Shown in pieces: positions 50,802 to 59,021 of a stretch of DNA of 64,000 bases. A program made the position numbers and the translations under genes. The notes below the pieces were generated by a model, which worked only from the letters and a program-made list of their open reading frames with translations, made no database searches and had not been told where the DNA came from. The DNA is from an uncultured Paracoccaceae bacterium (GTDB lineage: Bacteria > Pseudomonadota > Alphaproteobacteria > Rhodobacterales > Rhodobacteraceae). Every line of letters begins with the position of its first letter. The stretch's first letter is position 1. The stretch is taken from positions 124,001-188,000 of the forward strand of contig CATOSU010000001.1 of NCBI GenBank assembly GCA_951812615.1, given 5' to 3'.

Positions 50802-51560
50802 ATGTTGAACACAATCATTCACGGGTCCGGCCCGGACGCACCACCGCTGATCATCGCGCACGGGCTTTACGGCTCGGCCCGCAACTGGGGCGTGATCGCA
50901 AAACGCCTGTCGGACGAACGTCAAGTGATCGCCGTCGACATGCGCAACCACGGGAACTCCGGCTGGACCGAATCGCACAGCTATCCCGACATGGCGTCTG
51001 ACCTGTCCGAGGTTATCGACGCCTACGGCGGAACTGCCGACGTTCTGGGGCATTCCATGGGGGGCAAGGCGGCGATGGTACTGGCCCTGACCCGGCCCGG
51101 GCAGGTCCGCCGGTTGATCGTCGCCGACATCGCTCCGGTCGCTTATTCCCACAGCCAGCTGCCACAGATCGCAAAGATGAAGGCGGTCGATCTGTCAGTG
51201 GTGCGCAAACGCTCGGACGCCGCGGACCAGTTGGCCGCGCAGGGTGTCGAACCCGCCCTGCAGAGCTTTTTCACACAATCGCTGGACTTGTCCGAAGGCC
51301 GCTGGCTGCTCAATCTGGACGTGCTGGCCGCTGAAATGCCGCATATCATGGGCTTCCCGGAGATTTCCGGCCGGTTCGAGGACCCCGTATTTTTCCTGAC
51401 CGGTGCAGACTCAGACTATGTCACCGCCGAAGACCGCCCGGCGATCCGCGCCCGGTTTCCCGCTGCCCGTTTTGCCCGGCTCAAGAACGCGGGCCACTGG
51501 CTGCACGCGGACAAGCCGCGCGAGTTCGAAGCCGCTGTGCGCGCATTCCTGAACGCCTGA
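50802..51560 (+). CDS. Alpha/beta hydrolase (YbfF-like esterase)
   Basis: 252 residues. HGLYGSARNWGVIAKRLSDERQVIAVDMRNHGNS opens the fold with the oxyanion-hole HG. The nucleophile elbow is LGHSMGGKAA, and the catalytic His lies in LKNAGHWLHADKP. Overall similarity is to YbfF/acyl-CoA-esterase-type proteins that cleave short acyl esters. The ATG is very close to the AGGGGA block, so the TTG immediately after it may be the true start. It stops two bases before the stop of the convergent rhodanese gene. Confidence 0.88.
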   Translation: MLNTIIHGSGPDAPPLIIAHGLYGSARNWGVIAKRLSDERQVIAVDMRNHGNSGWTESHSYPDMASDLSEVIDAYGGTADVLGHSMGGKAAMVLALTRPGQVRRLIVADIAPVAYSHSQLPQIAKMKAVDLSVVRKRSDAADQLAAQGVEPALQSFFTQSLDLSEGRWLLNLDVLAAEMPHIMGFPEISGRFEDPVFFLTGADSDYVTAEDRPAIRARFPAARFARLKNAGHWLHADKPREFEAAVRAFLNA

Positions 51561-51562
51561 AC

Positions 51563-51955
51563 CTACATTCCCGGATCGACCGGTTCTTCGACCGCGCCCC
51601 CGGCGGCGACCCAGTCACTGAACCCGCCAAGGTTATAGACCTCCTGATAACCCATATCTTTCAGCAGTTTACCGGCCAGCGCCGCGCGCCCGCCGCTGGC
51701 GCAATGCAGCACGACCGGCCGGTCGTGGCGCAGTTCGGGGTCGTGAAACGGCGTCCCCGGGTCGGCCCCAAATTCCAGCATGCCGCGCGGAATATGGTGC
51801 GACTGCGACGCCCGCCCATTCTTTTCCAGCTCCGGCGCATCGCGAATATCCAGCAGCAGCGCGCCTTGTGCCAGCAGTTCCTGCGCCCGGGCACCGTCGA
51901 TGCGCTCCACCACGGCGTTGGCCGCGGCCATCATATCCTTGACTGTCAGGGTCAT
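51563..51955 (-). CDS. Rhodanese-like sulfurtransferase domain protein
   Basis: 130 residues, a single rhodanese domain. The catalytic cysteine loop is LHCASGGRAALAG, with LLLDIRDAPELEKNG before it and YNLGGFSDWVAAGG at the end. The start at 51955 is preferred because GGAG lies six bases upstream. It probably carries persulfide sulfur in the cytosol; the partner is unknown. Confidence 0.88.
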   Translation of the reverse strand: MTLTVKDMMAAANAVVERIDGARAQELLAQGALLLDIRDAPELEKNGRASQSHHIPRGMLEFGADPGTPFHDPELRHDRPVVLHCASGGRAALAGKLLKDMGYQEVYNLGGFSDWVAAGGAVEEPVDPGM

Positions 51956-52217
51956 TTCATTCTCCGTTGACATGTATCCGACCCGTGCCCAGAGCACCGG
52001 CGTTGCCAAAACCTAACCCTGCCGCGACCGGCTCACAAGAACAAGCAACATCGCGCCCGGCTATGAAACGCGGCGATAATATTCGTAAGGGTTGAAAATT
52101 AGTCATTCCGGTTCCCCGTTTACGATTGACCGTTCGTCACGAGTTCTTATTGTTGCGTTAACCTTTTCCGGGTGCCCAATTGGTGGCAGCTGCAATCGGC
52201 GTTTTGGGGAAACAAAC

Positions 52218-52385
52218 ATGACAATCAGACTGTTTCGGTGCCGCGCCTGCGGGCACCGGATGAGATTGCGCGGCGACCAGTGCGGCCGGTGCTTCGACAA
52301 AAAGCCAGGCTGGCAGCGTTTCGGCGTGCTTATCAGCGGATCCTTAGTGGTCTCCGTCGCCGCGGCGATGTTCCTGTCGGTCTGA
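52218..52385 (+). CDS. 55-residue zinc-ribbon membrane microprotein
   Basis: MTIRLFRCRACGHRMRLRGDQCGRC holds two Cys-x-x-Cys pairs 14 residues apart, a compact zinc ribbon. After KKPGWQRFG comes a single hydrophobic helix, VLISGSLVVSVAAAMFLSV, to the end. GGGGA lies seven bases before the ATG. I know no name for this layout in particular. A 260-base AT-richer leader precedes it. Confidence 0.65.
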   Translation: MTIRLFRCRACGHRMRLRGDQCGRCFDKKPGWQRFGVLISGSLVVSVAAAMFLSV

Positions 52386-52466
52386 CGCCGGGAACAAACC
52401 GGATGCAGGTGCCCCTGTCCCGGTCAGACTAGGGAGGATCCAACCGGAACAGGGGTCCGTCCCGCG

Positions 52467-52652
52467 TCAGGCCACGCGGGAAACCGATCGGGCGATATAC
52501 CACGATGCCGGGATCGAGATCAGGAACCCGACAATTGCAGTGGCGATCAGGGGCTGCGCGGTGTCGTACCCCATGGTCAGCGCCGCGATGATCAGGGAAC
52601 CGGCCACGGTCGAACCGATGAAAATATGAACGATGAGCGTGAGCGCGAGCAT
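52467..52652 (-). CDS. 61-residue membrane protein with FnrL-type promoter
   Basis: Two hydrophobic helices (LTLIVHIFIGSTVAGSLIIAALTMG and PLIATAIVGFLISIPASWYIA) end in a basic tail. It is a family common in Rhodobacterales genomes, sometimes mislabelled CTP synthetase; the true role is unknown. AGGAGG sits four bases before the ATG. A predicted -10 (TATAAG, 52689-52684 leftward) and an FnrL-type site centred near -42 point to induction under low oxygen. Confidence 0.72.
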   Translation of the reverse strand: MLALTLIVHIFIGSTVAGSLIIAALTMGYDTAQPLIATAIVGFLISIPASWYIARSVSRVA

Positions 52653-52712
52653 GGGGCCTCCTGTGTCCGGTCGGGATCGGCCCCTTATATGCGCGAAATG
52701 TAATGTTTGACT

Positions 52713-52726
52713 TTGATGTGGGTCAA
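52713..52726 (-). promoter_or_regulatory. FnrL (FNR/CRP-family) binding site
   Basis: Read leftward it is TTGACCCACATCAA, close to the FNR consensus TTGAT-N4-ATCAA and within the range of Rhodobacter FnrL sites. Its centre is about 42 bases upstream of the start point expected from the TATAAG box, the spacing of class II activation. Confidence 0.65.
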
Positions 52727-52865
52727 ATCCGGCTGGCCGGATCAGCGAACGTTACGGAAACCGGCGTTGCGCGCATGACCGCAGCGGAATCAAGAGGCAG
52801 GGCAGCGGATCAACCGCGGCCCTGCGCTCCTTGATGTCAGGGTACCGTCCGGAGACGGGCAGCCC

Positions 52866-52967
52866 TCAGGACTCGTCCTGCTTGTTCTTGATGTGACGGC
52901 GCATGCCGATCGCAATAAGCGCAATGATGATGGCCCAGACAAAGGGCATGAGTTCGCTGGCGGTCAT
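52866..52967 (-). CDS. 33-residue single-span membrane microprotein
   Basis: ATG at 52967 to TGA at 52866 encodes MTASELMPFVWAIIIALIAI followed by GMRRHIKNKQDES. This is one membrane helix followed by a strongly basic and charged tail, a typical small bacterial membrane peptide. AGGAGA lies five bases before the ATG, a good ribosome-binding site. No family recognised. It may act as a subunit stabiliser, like other short respiratory-chain peptides, but there is no evidence for a partner. Confidence 0.6.
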   Translation of the reverse strand: MTASELMPFVWAIIIALIAIGMRRHIKNKQDES

Positions 52968-53278
52968 AATGGTCTCCTGTCTCAACCTGCGGGTTAAGTA
53001 TTTACGACCGGATTGCGGCACAGGTGTGGTGTCCGCGAGGTCATGCAGGGGCGTTTTCGCGGTTCTGCGCGGAGCCGTTTCAGTGAGATTTCACGCAAGC
53101 GGCACGCCAGACGCTATTTCGTAGAGTTGGTTCATCCGAACTCTCGAGGCTCAGCCAGCATCGATGGAAAACGGCTTCTGGTGGGCCTGCCTGGCCACCC
53201 AATCACCGATCAATTCTTCTTATCCTGCCACTGCGCCCTACCGCATCGGGTGCGTACGCGCATCAGAAATGGAAAGCG
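52968..53278. other. 311-base gap with no supported gene
   Basis: An 89-codon frame at 53013-53282 has no ribosome-binding site and ends against lepA; I regard it as chance. No hairpin terminator for lepA is evident. Confidence 0.45.
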
Positions 53279-55078
53279 TTAGCTGTCCATTTTCAGTGCC
53301 GAAATAAACGCCTCCTGCGGGATGTCCACCTTCCCGAACTGGCGCATCTTCTTTTTCCCGGCCCGCTGTTTGTCCAGCAGTTTGCGTTTGCGCGTGGCGT
53401 CGCCGCCGTAGCATTTCGCCGTCACGTCCTTGCGCAGAGCCGAAAGCGTTTCGCGGGCGATGACCTTGCCGCCGATCGCGGCCTGGATCGGGATTTTGAA
53501 CATGTGGCGCGGGACCAGGTCTTTCAGTTTTTCGCACATCGCCCGGCCGCGTTGTTCGGCGCGGTCGCGGTGGACCATCATCGACAGCGCATCAACCGGT
53601 TCGTCGTTCACCAGCACCTGCATTTTCACCAGATTGTCCTGCCGGTAGCCGGTGAGTTGATAGTCGAAGCTGGCGTAACCTTTTGTTACCGATTTCAGCC
53701 TATCGTAGAAATCGAAGACCACTTCGTTGAGCGGCAGGTCATAGACGACCATCGCGCGGCTGCCGGCATAGGTCAGGTCTTCCTGAATGCCGCGGCGGTC
53801 CTGGCACAGTTTCAGGACGTCGCCAAGAAACTCGTCGGGCACAAGGATGGTCGCCTTGATGCGCGGTTCCTCGATATGGTCGACATGCGTCAGGTCGGGC
53901 ATGTCGGCGGGGTTGTGCAGCTCGGTCATCGTACCGTCGCGCATGTAGACGTGATAGACGACCGACGGGGCCGTGGTGATCAGCTCGATGTCGAACTCGC
54001 GTTCGATGCGGTCGCGGATCACTTCGAGATGCAGGAGCCCGAGGAAACCGCAGCGGAACCCGAAGCCCAGCGCAGCGGAGGTTTCCATTTCGTAAGAGAA
54101 GGAGGCATCGTTCAGAGCCAGCTTGTCGATCGCGTCCCGCAGATCTTCGAACTCGGCCGAATCCACCGGGAAGAGGCCGCAGAAAACCACCGGAACGGAC
54201 GGGTTGAAGCCCGGCAGCGGATCCTCGGTGCCCTTCTTTTCATGCGTAATGGTGTCTCCGACCCGGGTGTCGCGGACCTGCTTGATCGAGGCGGTGAGAA
54301 AACCGATCTCGCCCGGGCCCAGCGCGTCGATGGTCGCCATTTCCGGGCGGAAGACACCGATCCGGTCAACATGATGCACGGTGTTGTTGGACAGAAACCG
54401 GATGCGCTCGCCCTTTTTCAGCGTGCCGTCCATGACACGCACAAGGACGATGACGCCGAGATAAGCGTCATACCAGCTGTCGACCAGCATCGCCTTGAGG
54501 GGCGCGTCGCGGTTGCCCTCGGGCGCGGGCAGTTCGGCAACAATGGCCTCCAGCACCTCGTGGATGCCGACACCGGTCTTGGCGGACACCTGAATGGCAC
54601 CGGACGCGTCGATGCCGATGACGTCCTCGACCTGTTCGGCAACCCGGTCACAATCCGAGGCGGGCAGGTCGATCTTGTTCAGCACCGGCACGATCTCGTG
54701 ATCGGCATCGATGGCCTGATAGACATTGGCCAGCGTCTGGGCCTCGACGCCCTGTGTTGAGTCCACGACCAGCAGCGAGCCCTCGACCGCGCGCATCGAG
54801 CGGGAGACCTCGTAGGCGAAATCGACATGGCCGGGTGTGTCGATCAGGTTCAGGACATAATCCTGCCCGTCATCGGCGGTGTAGTCGATGCGCACGGTGT
54901 TGGCCTTGATGGTGATGCCACGCTCGCGCTCGATATCCATGCTGTCGAGCAGCTGTTCCTTCATGTCGCGGTCGGCAACCGTGTTCGTTTCCTGAATGAG
55001 ACGGTCGGCGAGCGTGGATTTCCCGTGGTCGATATGGGCGACGATGGAGAAATTGCGGATATGGGCGAGGTCGGTCAT
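53279..55078 (-). CDS. lepA: Elongation factor 4 (LepA) GTPase
   Basis: 599 residues, the same length as E. coli LepA. It back-translocates or remodels stalled ribosomes. G1 is [10 protein letters not shown]2 RGITIKA, G3 DTPGHVDF and G4 NKID, followed by the LepA-specific C-terminal domain ([28 protein letters not shown]). The ATG at 55078 gives the standard N-terminus [21 protein letters not shown] even though the bases before it are pyrimidine-rich with no ribosome-binding site; the upstream TTG at 55114 is less likely. Confidence 0.96.
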   Translation of the reverse strand: MTDLAHIRNFSIVAHIDHGKSTLADRLIQETNTVADRDMKEQLLDSMDIERERGITIKANTVRIDYTADDGQDYVLNLIDTPGHVDFAYEVSRSMRAVEGSLLVVDSTQGVEAQTLANVYQAIDADHEIVPVLNKIDLPASDCDRVAEQVEDVIGIDASGAIQVSAKTGVGIHEVLEAIVAELPAPEGNRDAPLKAMLVDSWYDAYLGVIVLVRVMDGTLKKGERIRFLSNNTVHHVDRIGVFRPEMATIDALGPGEIGFLTASIKQVRDTRVGDTITHEKKGTEDPLPGFNPSVPVVFCGLFPVDSAEFEDLRDAIDKLALNDASFSYEMETSAALGFGFRCGFLGLLHLEVIRDRIEREFDIELITTAPSVVYHVYMRDGTMTELHNPADMPDLTHVDHIEEPRIKATILVPDEFLGDVLKLCQDRRGIQEDLTYAGSRAMVVYDLPLNEVVFDFYDRLKSVTKGYASFDYQLTGYRQDNLVKMQVLVNDEPVDALSMMVHRDRAEQRGRAMCEKLKDLVPRHMFKIPIQAAIGGKVIARETLSALRKDVTAKCYGGDATRKRKLLDKQRAGKKKMRQFGKVDIPQEAFISALKMDS

Positions 55079-55262
55079 GGAGGGGGATATGATGGGGAAT
55101 TCGAAGGTGGTCAATGGCTGACGGCCCGTCCCGGCCGGAAGATGACGGCCGAAACCGGAGGCGGCCGGCGGTGTTGAACGGCGGCACGGCTTGGGTCATA
55201 GTGCGCGCGGCGGCAAATCCGGGGCAAACATCCGGGGCCGGCCGGCGAAAAGGAGCAGGAAC

Positions 55263-55568
55263 ATGTTTCGGACGGTGATGTGCGCGATCGGGGTTTCGGT
55301 TGCTCTGGGCGGGGGACCGGCAGAGGCCGGGTTCATCGGCAATGCCTGCCTGAAAGCCAACCGCCCGGCGGCAAACCGCGAGCTGTGCAATTGCATCGAC
55401 AAGGTGGCCAAGAAGAACATGACGCGGGCACAGCGCAAGAAGGCGTCGAAGTTTTTCAGCGACCCGCACAAGGCGCAGGTGGTACGCCAGTCGAGCCGCC
55501 CAAGCGACGAGAAGCTTTGGAAAAACTACAAGGCGTTCAGCCAGAAGGCGGCATCGTCCTGCGGGTGA
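55263..55568 (+). CDS. Small exported protein, function unknown
   Basis: 101 residues: a Sec signal (MFRTVMCAIGVSVALGGGPAEAG) then a basic helical mature domain with CLKANRPAANRELCNCIDKVAKKNMTRAQRKKA and a terminal cysteine. Four cysteines after cleavage could form two disulfides. It belongs to a group of short Rhodobacteraceae periplasmic proteins without assigned role, sometimes labelled arginine transporter without evidence. AAAGGAGCAGG before the ATG decides the start. Confidence 0.72.
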   Translation: MFRTVMCAIGVSVALGGGPAEAGFIGNACLKANRPAANRELCNCIDKVAKKNMTRAQRKKASKFFSDPHKAQVVRQSSRPSDEKLWKNYKAFSQKAASSCG

Positions 55569-55669
55569 CCTGCCGGTGACAGACGCTCTGTAGGCCTGAA
55601 ATATATTCGAAAAAACGCGAGGCCGGCCACTGGCAGCAGGATAATGCGCGCTTGACGTACCGGTCCCGG

Positions 55670-55690
55670 AGTTTCACAAAAGGTGAAACT
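55670..55690. promoter_or_regulatory. LysR-type box upstream of the LysR gene
   Basis: AGTTTCAC-AAAAG-GTGAAACT is a perfect inverted repeat with eight-base arms and contains the T-N11-A pattern of LysR sites. It lies 17 bases before the LysR start and just after a TTGACG -35-like element at 55652-55657, as expected for autoregulation. Confidence 0.6.
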
Positions 55691-55706
55691 GTCGCGAGGC
55701 GCGTTT

Positions 55707-56672
55707 ATGCTGATGAAAGGGGTGACCCTGCGGGGTCTTGAGGTGTTCGAGGCGCTGGCGGCGTGCGGTTCGGTGGCGCAGGCCGCCGAGGTGACCGGGC
55801 TGAGCCAGCCCGCCGTCAGCCAGCAAATCCGCAATCTGGAGAACGCGCTGGGCGTCGATCTGGTCGATCATGGCAAGCGGCCGATGCGGCTGACCCCGGC
55901 GGGGCGGTCGTTCCTGACCCGGACCGAGGCGGTTCTGAGCGAGCTGCGGCTGGCCCAGAGCGAGCTGACGGTGATGGACCTGACCCATCTCACCACGCTG
56001 TCGATCGGGCTGATCGACGATTTCGACAATGACCTGACGCCGCGGCTGGTGACGATCCTGGCGGAAAGCCTGACCCGGTGCCGGTTCAAGATGATCACCG
56101 CGCCCAGCCACGAGATCAGCGAGGCAATGCGCAAGCGGCAGCTGCATATCGCGGTTGCGGCGACCTCGGGCGAGCTGCATTCCGGTGTGGTGGAATATCC
56201 GCTGGTGCAGGATCCCTTCATGCTGGTGGTGCCCAAGGGACAGGTCACGGGCAGCGGCGACATCATGGGCGAACTGGACGGTCTGCCGCTGCTGCGCTAT
56301 TCGCGCGAGCAGCTGATCAGCCGCCAGATTGAATCGCATCTGGCCCGGCAGCAGCTGGATCTGGAGGAGCGGTTCGAGATTGGCAGTCACCTGGCGCTGA
56401 TCGCGATGGTGGCTCGGCGCATCGGCTGGGCGGTGACGACGCCGCTGGGATACATGCGGGCGGCCCGGTTCCATGACGAGATCGACGCGCATCCTCTGCC
56501 ATGGCCGCCTTTTTCGCGGACCATTTCGCTTTTTGCCGGAGCCGACTGGGCCGACCGGGTGCCGCGCGACGTGGCGGCGACGATGCGGCGGCTGCTGCAG
56601 AGCCAGATGATCGATCCGGCGGTGGCGCGCCTGCCGTGGCTGGCGGGACAATTGCGGATGATCGAGAGCTGA
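55707..56672 (+). CDS. LysR-family transcriptional regulator
   Basis: 321 residues from ATG 55707, which has GAGG seven bases upstream; GTG 55683 and ATG 55713 are alternatives. The N-terminal helix-turn-helix is GLEVFEALAACGSVAQAAEVTGLSQPAVSQQIRNLENALGVDLVDHGKRPMRLTPAG. The effector domain follows without motifs that name a ligand. Both neighbours (exported small protein, sirtuin) are on the same strand but separated by larger spacers, so its target is unclear. Confidence 0.92.
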   Translation: MLMKGVTLRGLEVFEALAACGSVAQAAEVTGLSQPAVSQQIRNLENALGVDLVDHGKRPMRLTPAGRSFLTRTEAVLSELRLAQSELTVMDLTHLTTLSIGLIDDFDNDLTPRLVTILAESLTRCRFKMITAPSHEISEAMRKRQLHIAVAATSGELHSGVVEYPLVQDPFMLVVPKGQVTGSGDIMGELDGLPLLRYSREQLISRQIESHLARQQLDLEERFEIGSHLALIAMVARRIGWAVTTPLGYMRAARFHDEIDAHPLPWPPFSRTISLFAGADWADRVPRDVAATMRRLLQSQMIDPAVARLPWLAGQLRMIES

Positions 56673-56686
56673 ACCAAGGGCGGCAC

Positions 56687-56752
56687 ACGAAAACTCTGCG
56701 AATTTTCATTGGGTGTGCGGCGATCGCGGTTTAGAAAATTCGGAGAATTTTC
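56687..56752. repeat. Pair of short GAAAA-type hairpins before cobB
   Basis: Two related inverted repeats lie 26 bases apart: GAAAACTC-TGC-GAATTTTC (56689-56707, one mismatch) and GAAAATTC-GGA-GAATTTTC (56734-56752, perfect). A third relative, GATTATTC-GCA-GAATAATC, follows cobB at 57474-57492. All have eight-base arms and a three-base loop. Confidence 0.65.
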
Positions 56753-56771
56753 GGTCGGGGGGAGGTCCGCG

Positions 56772-57473
56772 ATGGAGAAGATTGTTATTCTGACCGGGGC
56801 CGGCATCTCGGCCGAAAGCGGGCTGGGCACGTTTCGCGACAAAGACGGGTTGTGGACAAAATACCCGCTGGAGGATGTGGCCACGCCGGAAGGCTTCGCC
56901 CGCAACCCCGCGCTGGTACAGGATTTCTACAACCTGCGCCGGGTCGGGGCGGCGGCGGCAAAGCCGAATCCGGCCCATATCGCGCTGGCACGGCTGCAGA
57001 CCGGGTGGCCGGGCGAGGTGGTGATCGTCACTCAAAACGTGGACGGGCTGCACGAGGCCGGCGGCGCCACGGGGGTCATACACATGCATGGCGAGATTGC
57101 CGGGGCGCTCTGCGCCTTTTGCGGCCATCGCTGGCGCGCGCCAGATGAAATGCAGGTCGCAGAGCCCTGCCCGGCCTGTGCCGGCCCCGGCGGGCGGCCG
57201 GACGTGGTGTGGTTCGGAGAGATCCCTTATCACATGGACACGATCCTGCGCCATCTGGGCGAGGCCGATCTCTTCGCCGCGATCGGCACCTCAGGCCAGG
57301 TTTATCCGGCGGCGGGCTTCGTTCAGGAGGCGGCGGCGCGGGGCATTCCGAGGGTGGAAATGAACCTCGATCCCTCCGAAACCTCGCCGGTGTTCACCGA
57401 ACACCGGATCGGACCGGCGTCGGAGACCGTGCCAGCCTGGGTCGCGGAGTTCCTGAACCCCGCGGGCGGGTGA
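56772..57473 (+). CDS. cobB: NAD-dependent protein deacylase (CobB-type sirtuin)
   Basis: 233 residues. GAGISAESGLGTFRDKDGLW binds NAD, TQNVDGLHEAGG follows, and HMHGE contains the catalytic His106. Zinc cysteines are CAFC and CPAC, and PDVVWFGE is the next block. Tyr53 and Arg56 in DFYNLRR give the Y-x-x-R pair that in CobB and SIRT5 selects succinyl- and malonyl-lysine, so desuccinylase activity is expected. GGGGGGAGG precedes the ATG. Confidence 0.94.
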   Translation: MEKIVILTGAGISAESGLGTFRDKDGLWTKYPLEDVATPEGFARNPALVQDFYNLRRVGAAAAKPNPAHIALARLQTGWPGEVVIVTQNVDGLHEAGGATGVIHMHGEIAGALCAFCGHRWRAPDEMQVAEPCPACAGPGGRPDVVWFGEIPYHMDTILRHLGEADLFAAIGTSGQVYPAAGFVQEAAARGIPRVEMNLDPSETSPVFTEHRIGPASETVPAWVAEFLNPAGG

Positions 57474-57520
57474 GATTATTCGCAGAATAATCGGGGGCGC
57501 CGGGGGTTGCCCCCGGGCGC
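57474..57520. terminator. Two hairpins between converging cobB and copper chaperone genes
   Basis: GATTATTC-GCA-GAATAATC (57474-57492) begins right after the cobB stop. A GC-rich stem GCGCCGGGGG / CCCCCGGGCGC (57497-57520, one bulged G) follows. Together they probably end transcription from both sides. Confidence 0.5.
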
Positions 57521-57533
57521 GGTTGCGCGACGG

Positions 57534-57989
57534 TCAGTGGCTGTGTCCGCCCTTGCGTTCGAGATCGACGGGCACGTCCACGGTAACGGTGCCGGCCTGT
57601 TCAAAGGTCAGGGTTAGCGTGACGGTGTCACCATGCTCCAGCGGGGCCGCAAGCCCCATGAGCATGACGTGATCGCCGCCACGTTCCAGCTTGTGAGCCC
57701 CGCCCGCGGGGATCGCGAACCCGCCCTCGACCTCGCGCATGCGCATGACACCGTTGGCGTCTTCGATATGGGTGTGCAGTTCGGCCCGGGCAGCCGCGTC
57801 GGTTTCGGCCGAGACCAGCCGGTCATCGCTGTCGCCCTTGTTCATCAGTATCATGAATGCGGCGCCGGACTTGGCGGATTTGCCCGAGGCGCGGGCATAG
57901 GCGTCCTGCACCATGATCCCGTCAGCAAGGGCAGGCATGGCCAGAAGGGCGGCGCCCAGCGCCGCGGCGAAGGTGGTTTTTAGTGACAT
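57534..57989 (-). CDS. Periplasmic copper chaperone, PCu(A)C family
   Basis: 151 residues. A Sec signal (MSLKTTFAAALGAALLAMPALA) precedes a cupredoxin-like domain. The copper ligands of the family fit: Met in AAFMILMNKG, His and Met in ELHTHIEDANGVMRMREV, and the HVMLMGL block. A His-rich tail, GGHSH, ends the protein. It delivers Cu(I) to cytochrome oxidase CuA or related sites. A second small gene 47 bases upstream on the same strand is probably co-transcribed. Confidence 0.9.
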   Translation of the reverse strand: MSLKTTFAAALGAALLAMPALADGIMVQDAYARASGKSAKSGAAFMILMNKGDSDDRLVSAETDAAARAELHTHIEDANGVMRMREVEGGFAIPAGGAHKLERGGDHVMLMGLAAPLEHGDTVTLTLTFEQAGTVTVDVPVDLERKGGHSH

Positions 57990-58036
57990 TTTCGATGTCT
58001 CCGGATGTGTTCTGAGGTGTCTGACGGTGGAAAGGA

Positions 58037-58387
58037 TCAGACGGGCACCGGAGGGGCACGGGCCTTGCCCGGCAGGGGTGTATTGCGGACGACAACGGGA
58101 ATTGTCTGAGGCAGGCGCTCCGATGACACAAGTGGCAGGGCCGGTGCCGCGACGTCCGGCGGCAGGATCGCGGTCAGCGCGCCGGCCATGCAGTCGGGAC
58201 AGATATGCGACGGCCCGGTGGGTGCGCCGTTTTCATCGACCGGGACAGTGACCGCGCCCGCGTCCGAGCAAATCACCATCAGGCCCGCAGGGCCGTCGGC
58301 AGCCCGCGCCAGCACCATGCTCGGTGCGGTCAGCACCAGAACGGCACTCAGGGCAAAGGCCAGGTATCTGCGCAGGACGATGGTCAT
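58037..58387 (-). CDS. Small exported or anchored protein upstream of the copper chaperone (DUF2946-like)
   Basis: 116 residues. Hydrophobic N-terminus YLAFALSAVLVLTAPSMVLARA, then MVICSDAGAVTVPVDENG and HICPDCMAGA with a Cys-x-x-Cys pair, and a proline-rich end. This resembles DUF2946-type proteins found beside copper genes, where the CPDC motif could bind copper. Assignment is tentative. AAGGGGG lies very close to the ATG. Confidence 0.62.
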   Translation of the reverse strand: MTIVLRRYLAFALSAVLVLTAPSMVLARAADGPAGLMVICSDAGAVTVPVDENGAPTGPSHICPDCMAGALTAILPPDVAAPALPLVSSERLPQTIPVVVRNTPLPGKARAPPVPV

Positions 58388-58424
58388 GCCCCCTTGTAAC
58401 ATGTCGCGAACCGGTGGCCTCAAG

Positions 58425-58453
58425 CGCAAAAAGCCCCGCAGGGCTGCGGGGCT
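58425..58453 (-). terminator. Terminator of rpmB
   Basis: Read leftward, AGCCCCGCAG and CTGCGGGGCT form a ten-pair stem with a two-base centre, followed by TTTTTG. It is placed 24 bases past the rpmB stop. Confidence 0.85.
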
Positions 58454-58476
58454 GTGTCACAGTCGTGCAGGCGGGA

Positions 58477-58764
58477 TCAGGCGGCGGCCTGGGCCTTGGC
58501 GATCTGTTTCTTGATCTTCAGCGCGTTGTCCGACAGGTCTTCGTCCTTGGCCCTGGCCAGGAACGCGTCCAGTCCGCCGCGGTGGTCGACGCTGCGCAGG
58601 GCAGCCGCAGAGATCCGCAGCTTCACACCGCGGCCCAGCGTTTCGGACTGCAGCGTGACATCGTTGAGGTTCGGCAGGAACCGGCGCTTGGTCCTGTTTT
58701 TGGCGTGGCTGACATTGTTGCCAGACATCGGGCCTTTTCCGGTCAGTTCGCAGCGGCGCGACAT
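58477..58764 (-). CDS. rpmB: 50S ribosomal protein L28
   Basis: 95 residues: [33 protein letters not shown] is the standard L28 opening in alphaproteobacteria, with the basic loop that binds 23S rRNA. The C-terminal extension ([22 protein letters not shown]) is normal for the class. The start has GAGG upstream. A strong terminator follows. Confidence 0.96.
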   Translation of the reverse strand: MSRRCELTGKGPMSGNNVSHAKNRTKRRFLPNLNDVTLQSETLGRGVKLRISAAALRSVDHRGGLDAFLARAKDEDLSDNALKIKKQIAKAQAAA

Positions 58765-59021
58765 TGGATCATCCTCATGTTCATCGGGCGGGGGTCGGTC
58801 CCGCCAATACAAACGGGCGCCGCGTCAGGCAGCGCCCTGAATTCCGTTGCGCGTCCTTAGGGGCAATTCGGCAGGGCGTCAAGTGAGTCGGCGCCGGGCA
58901 AGCGGGGAAATTGCGCCTGCCGGCAGGACAGGTCCGGCCCCGACGTCAGGTGAGTTGCAGCTTGATCGGCGGACCGGGTCAGAAGATGCTCCGGCAGGAG
59001 ATGTGAGGAGGGAGGAACAGC
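58765..59021. other. 257-base divergent promoter region
   Basis: Lies between rpmB (leftward) and the DUF2855 gene (rightward) and should contain both promoters. I find no convincing box by eye. The last 20 bases hold the AGGAGGGAGG ribosome-binding site of DUF2855. Confidence 0.4.

Noticed and set aside
53013..53282. 89-codon open frame before lepA
   Set aside because: No ribosome-binding site, no recognisable domain, and low-complexity Arg/Ser-rich sequence.
53675..53689. GTAAC-N5-GTTAC resembling the TetR operator
   Set aside because: It lies inside lepA coding sequence, its spacer is one base shorter than in the three standard copies, and the core does not match. Probably chance.
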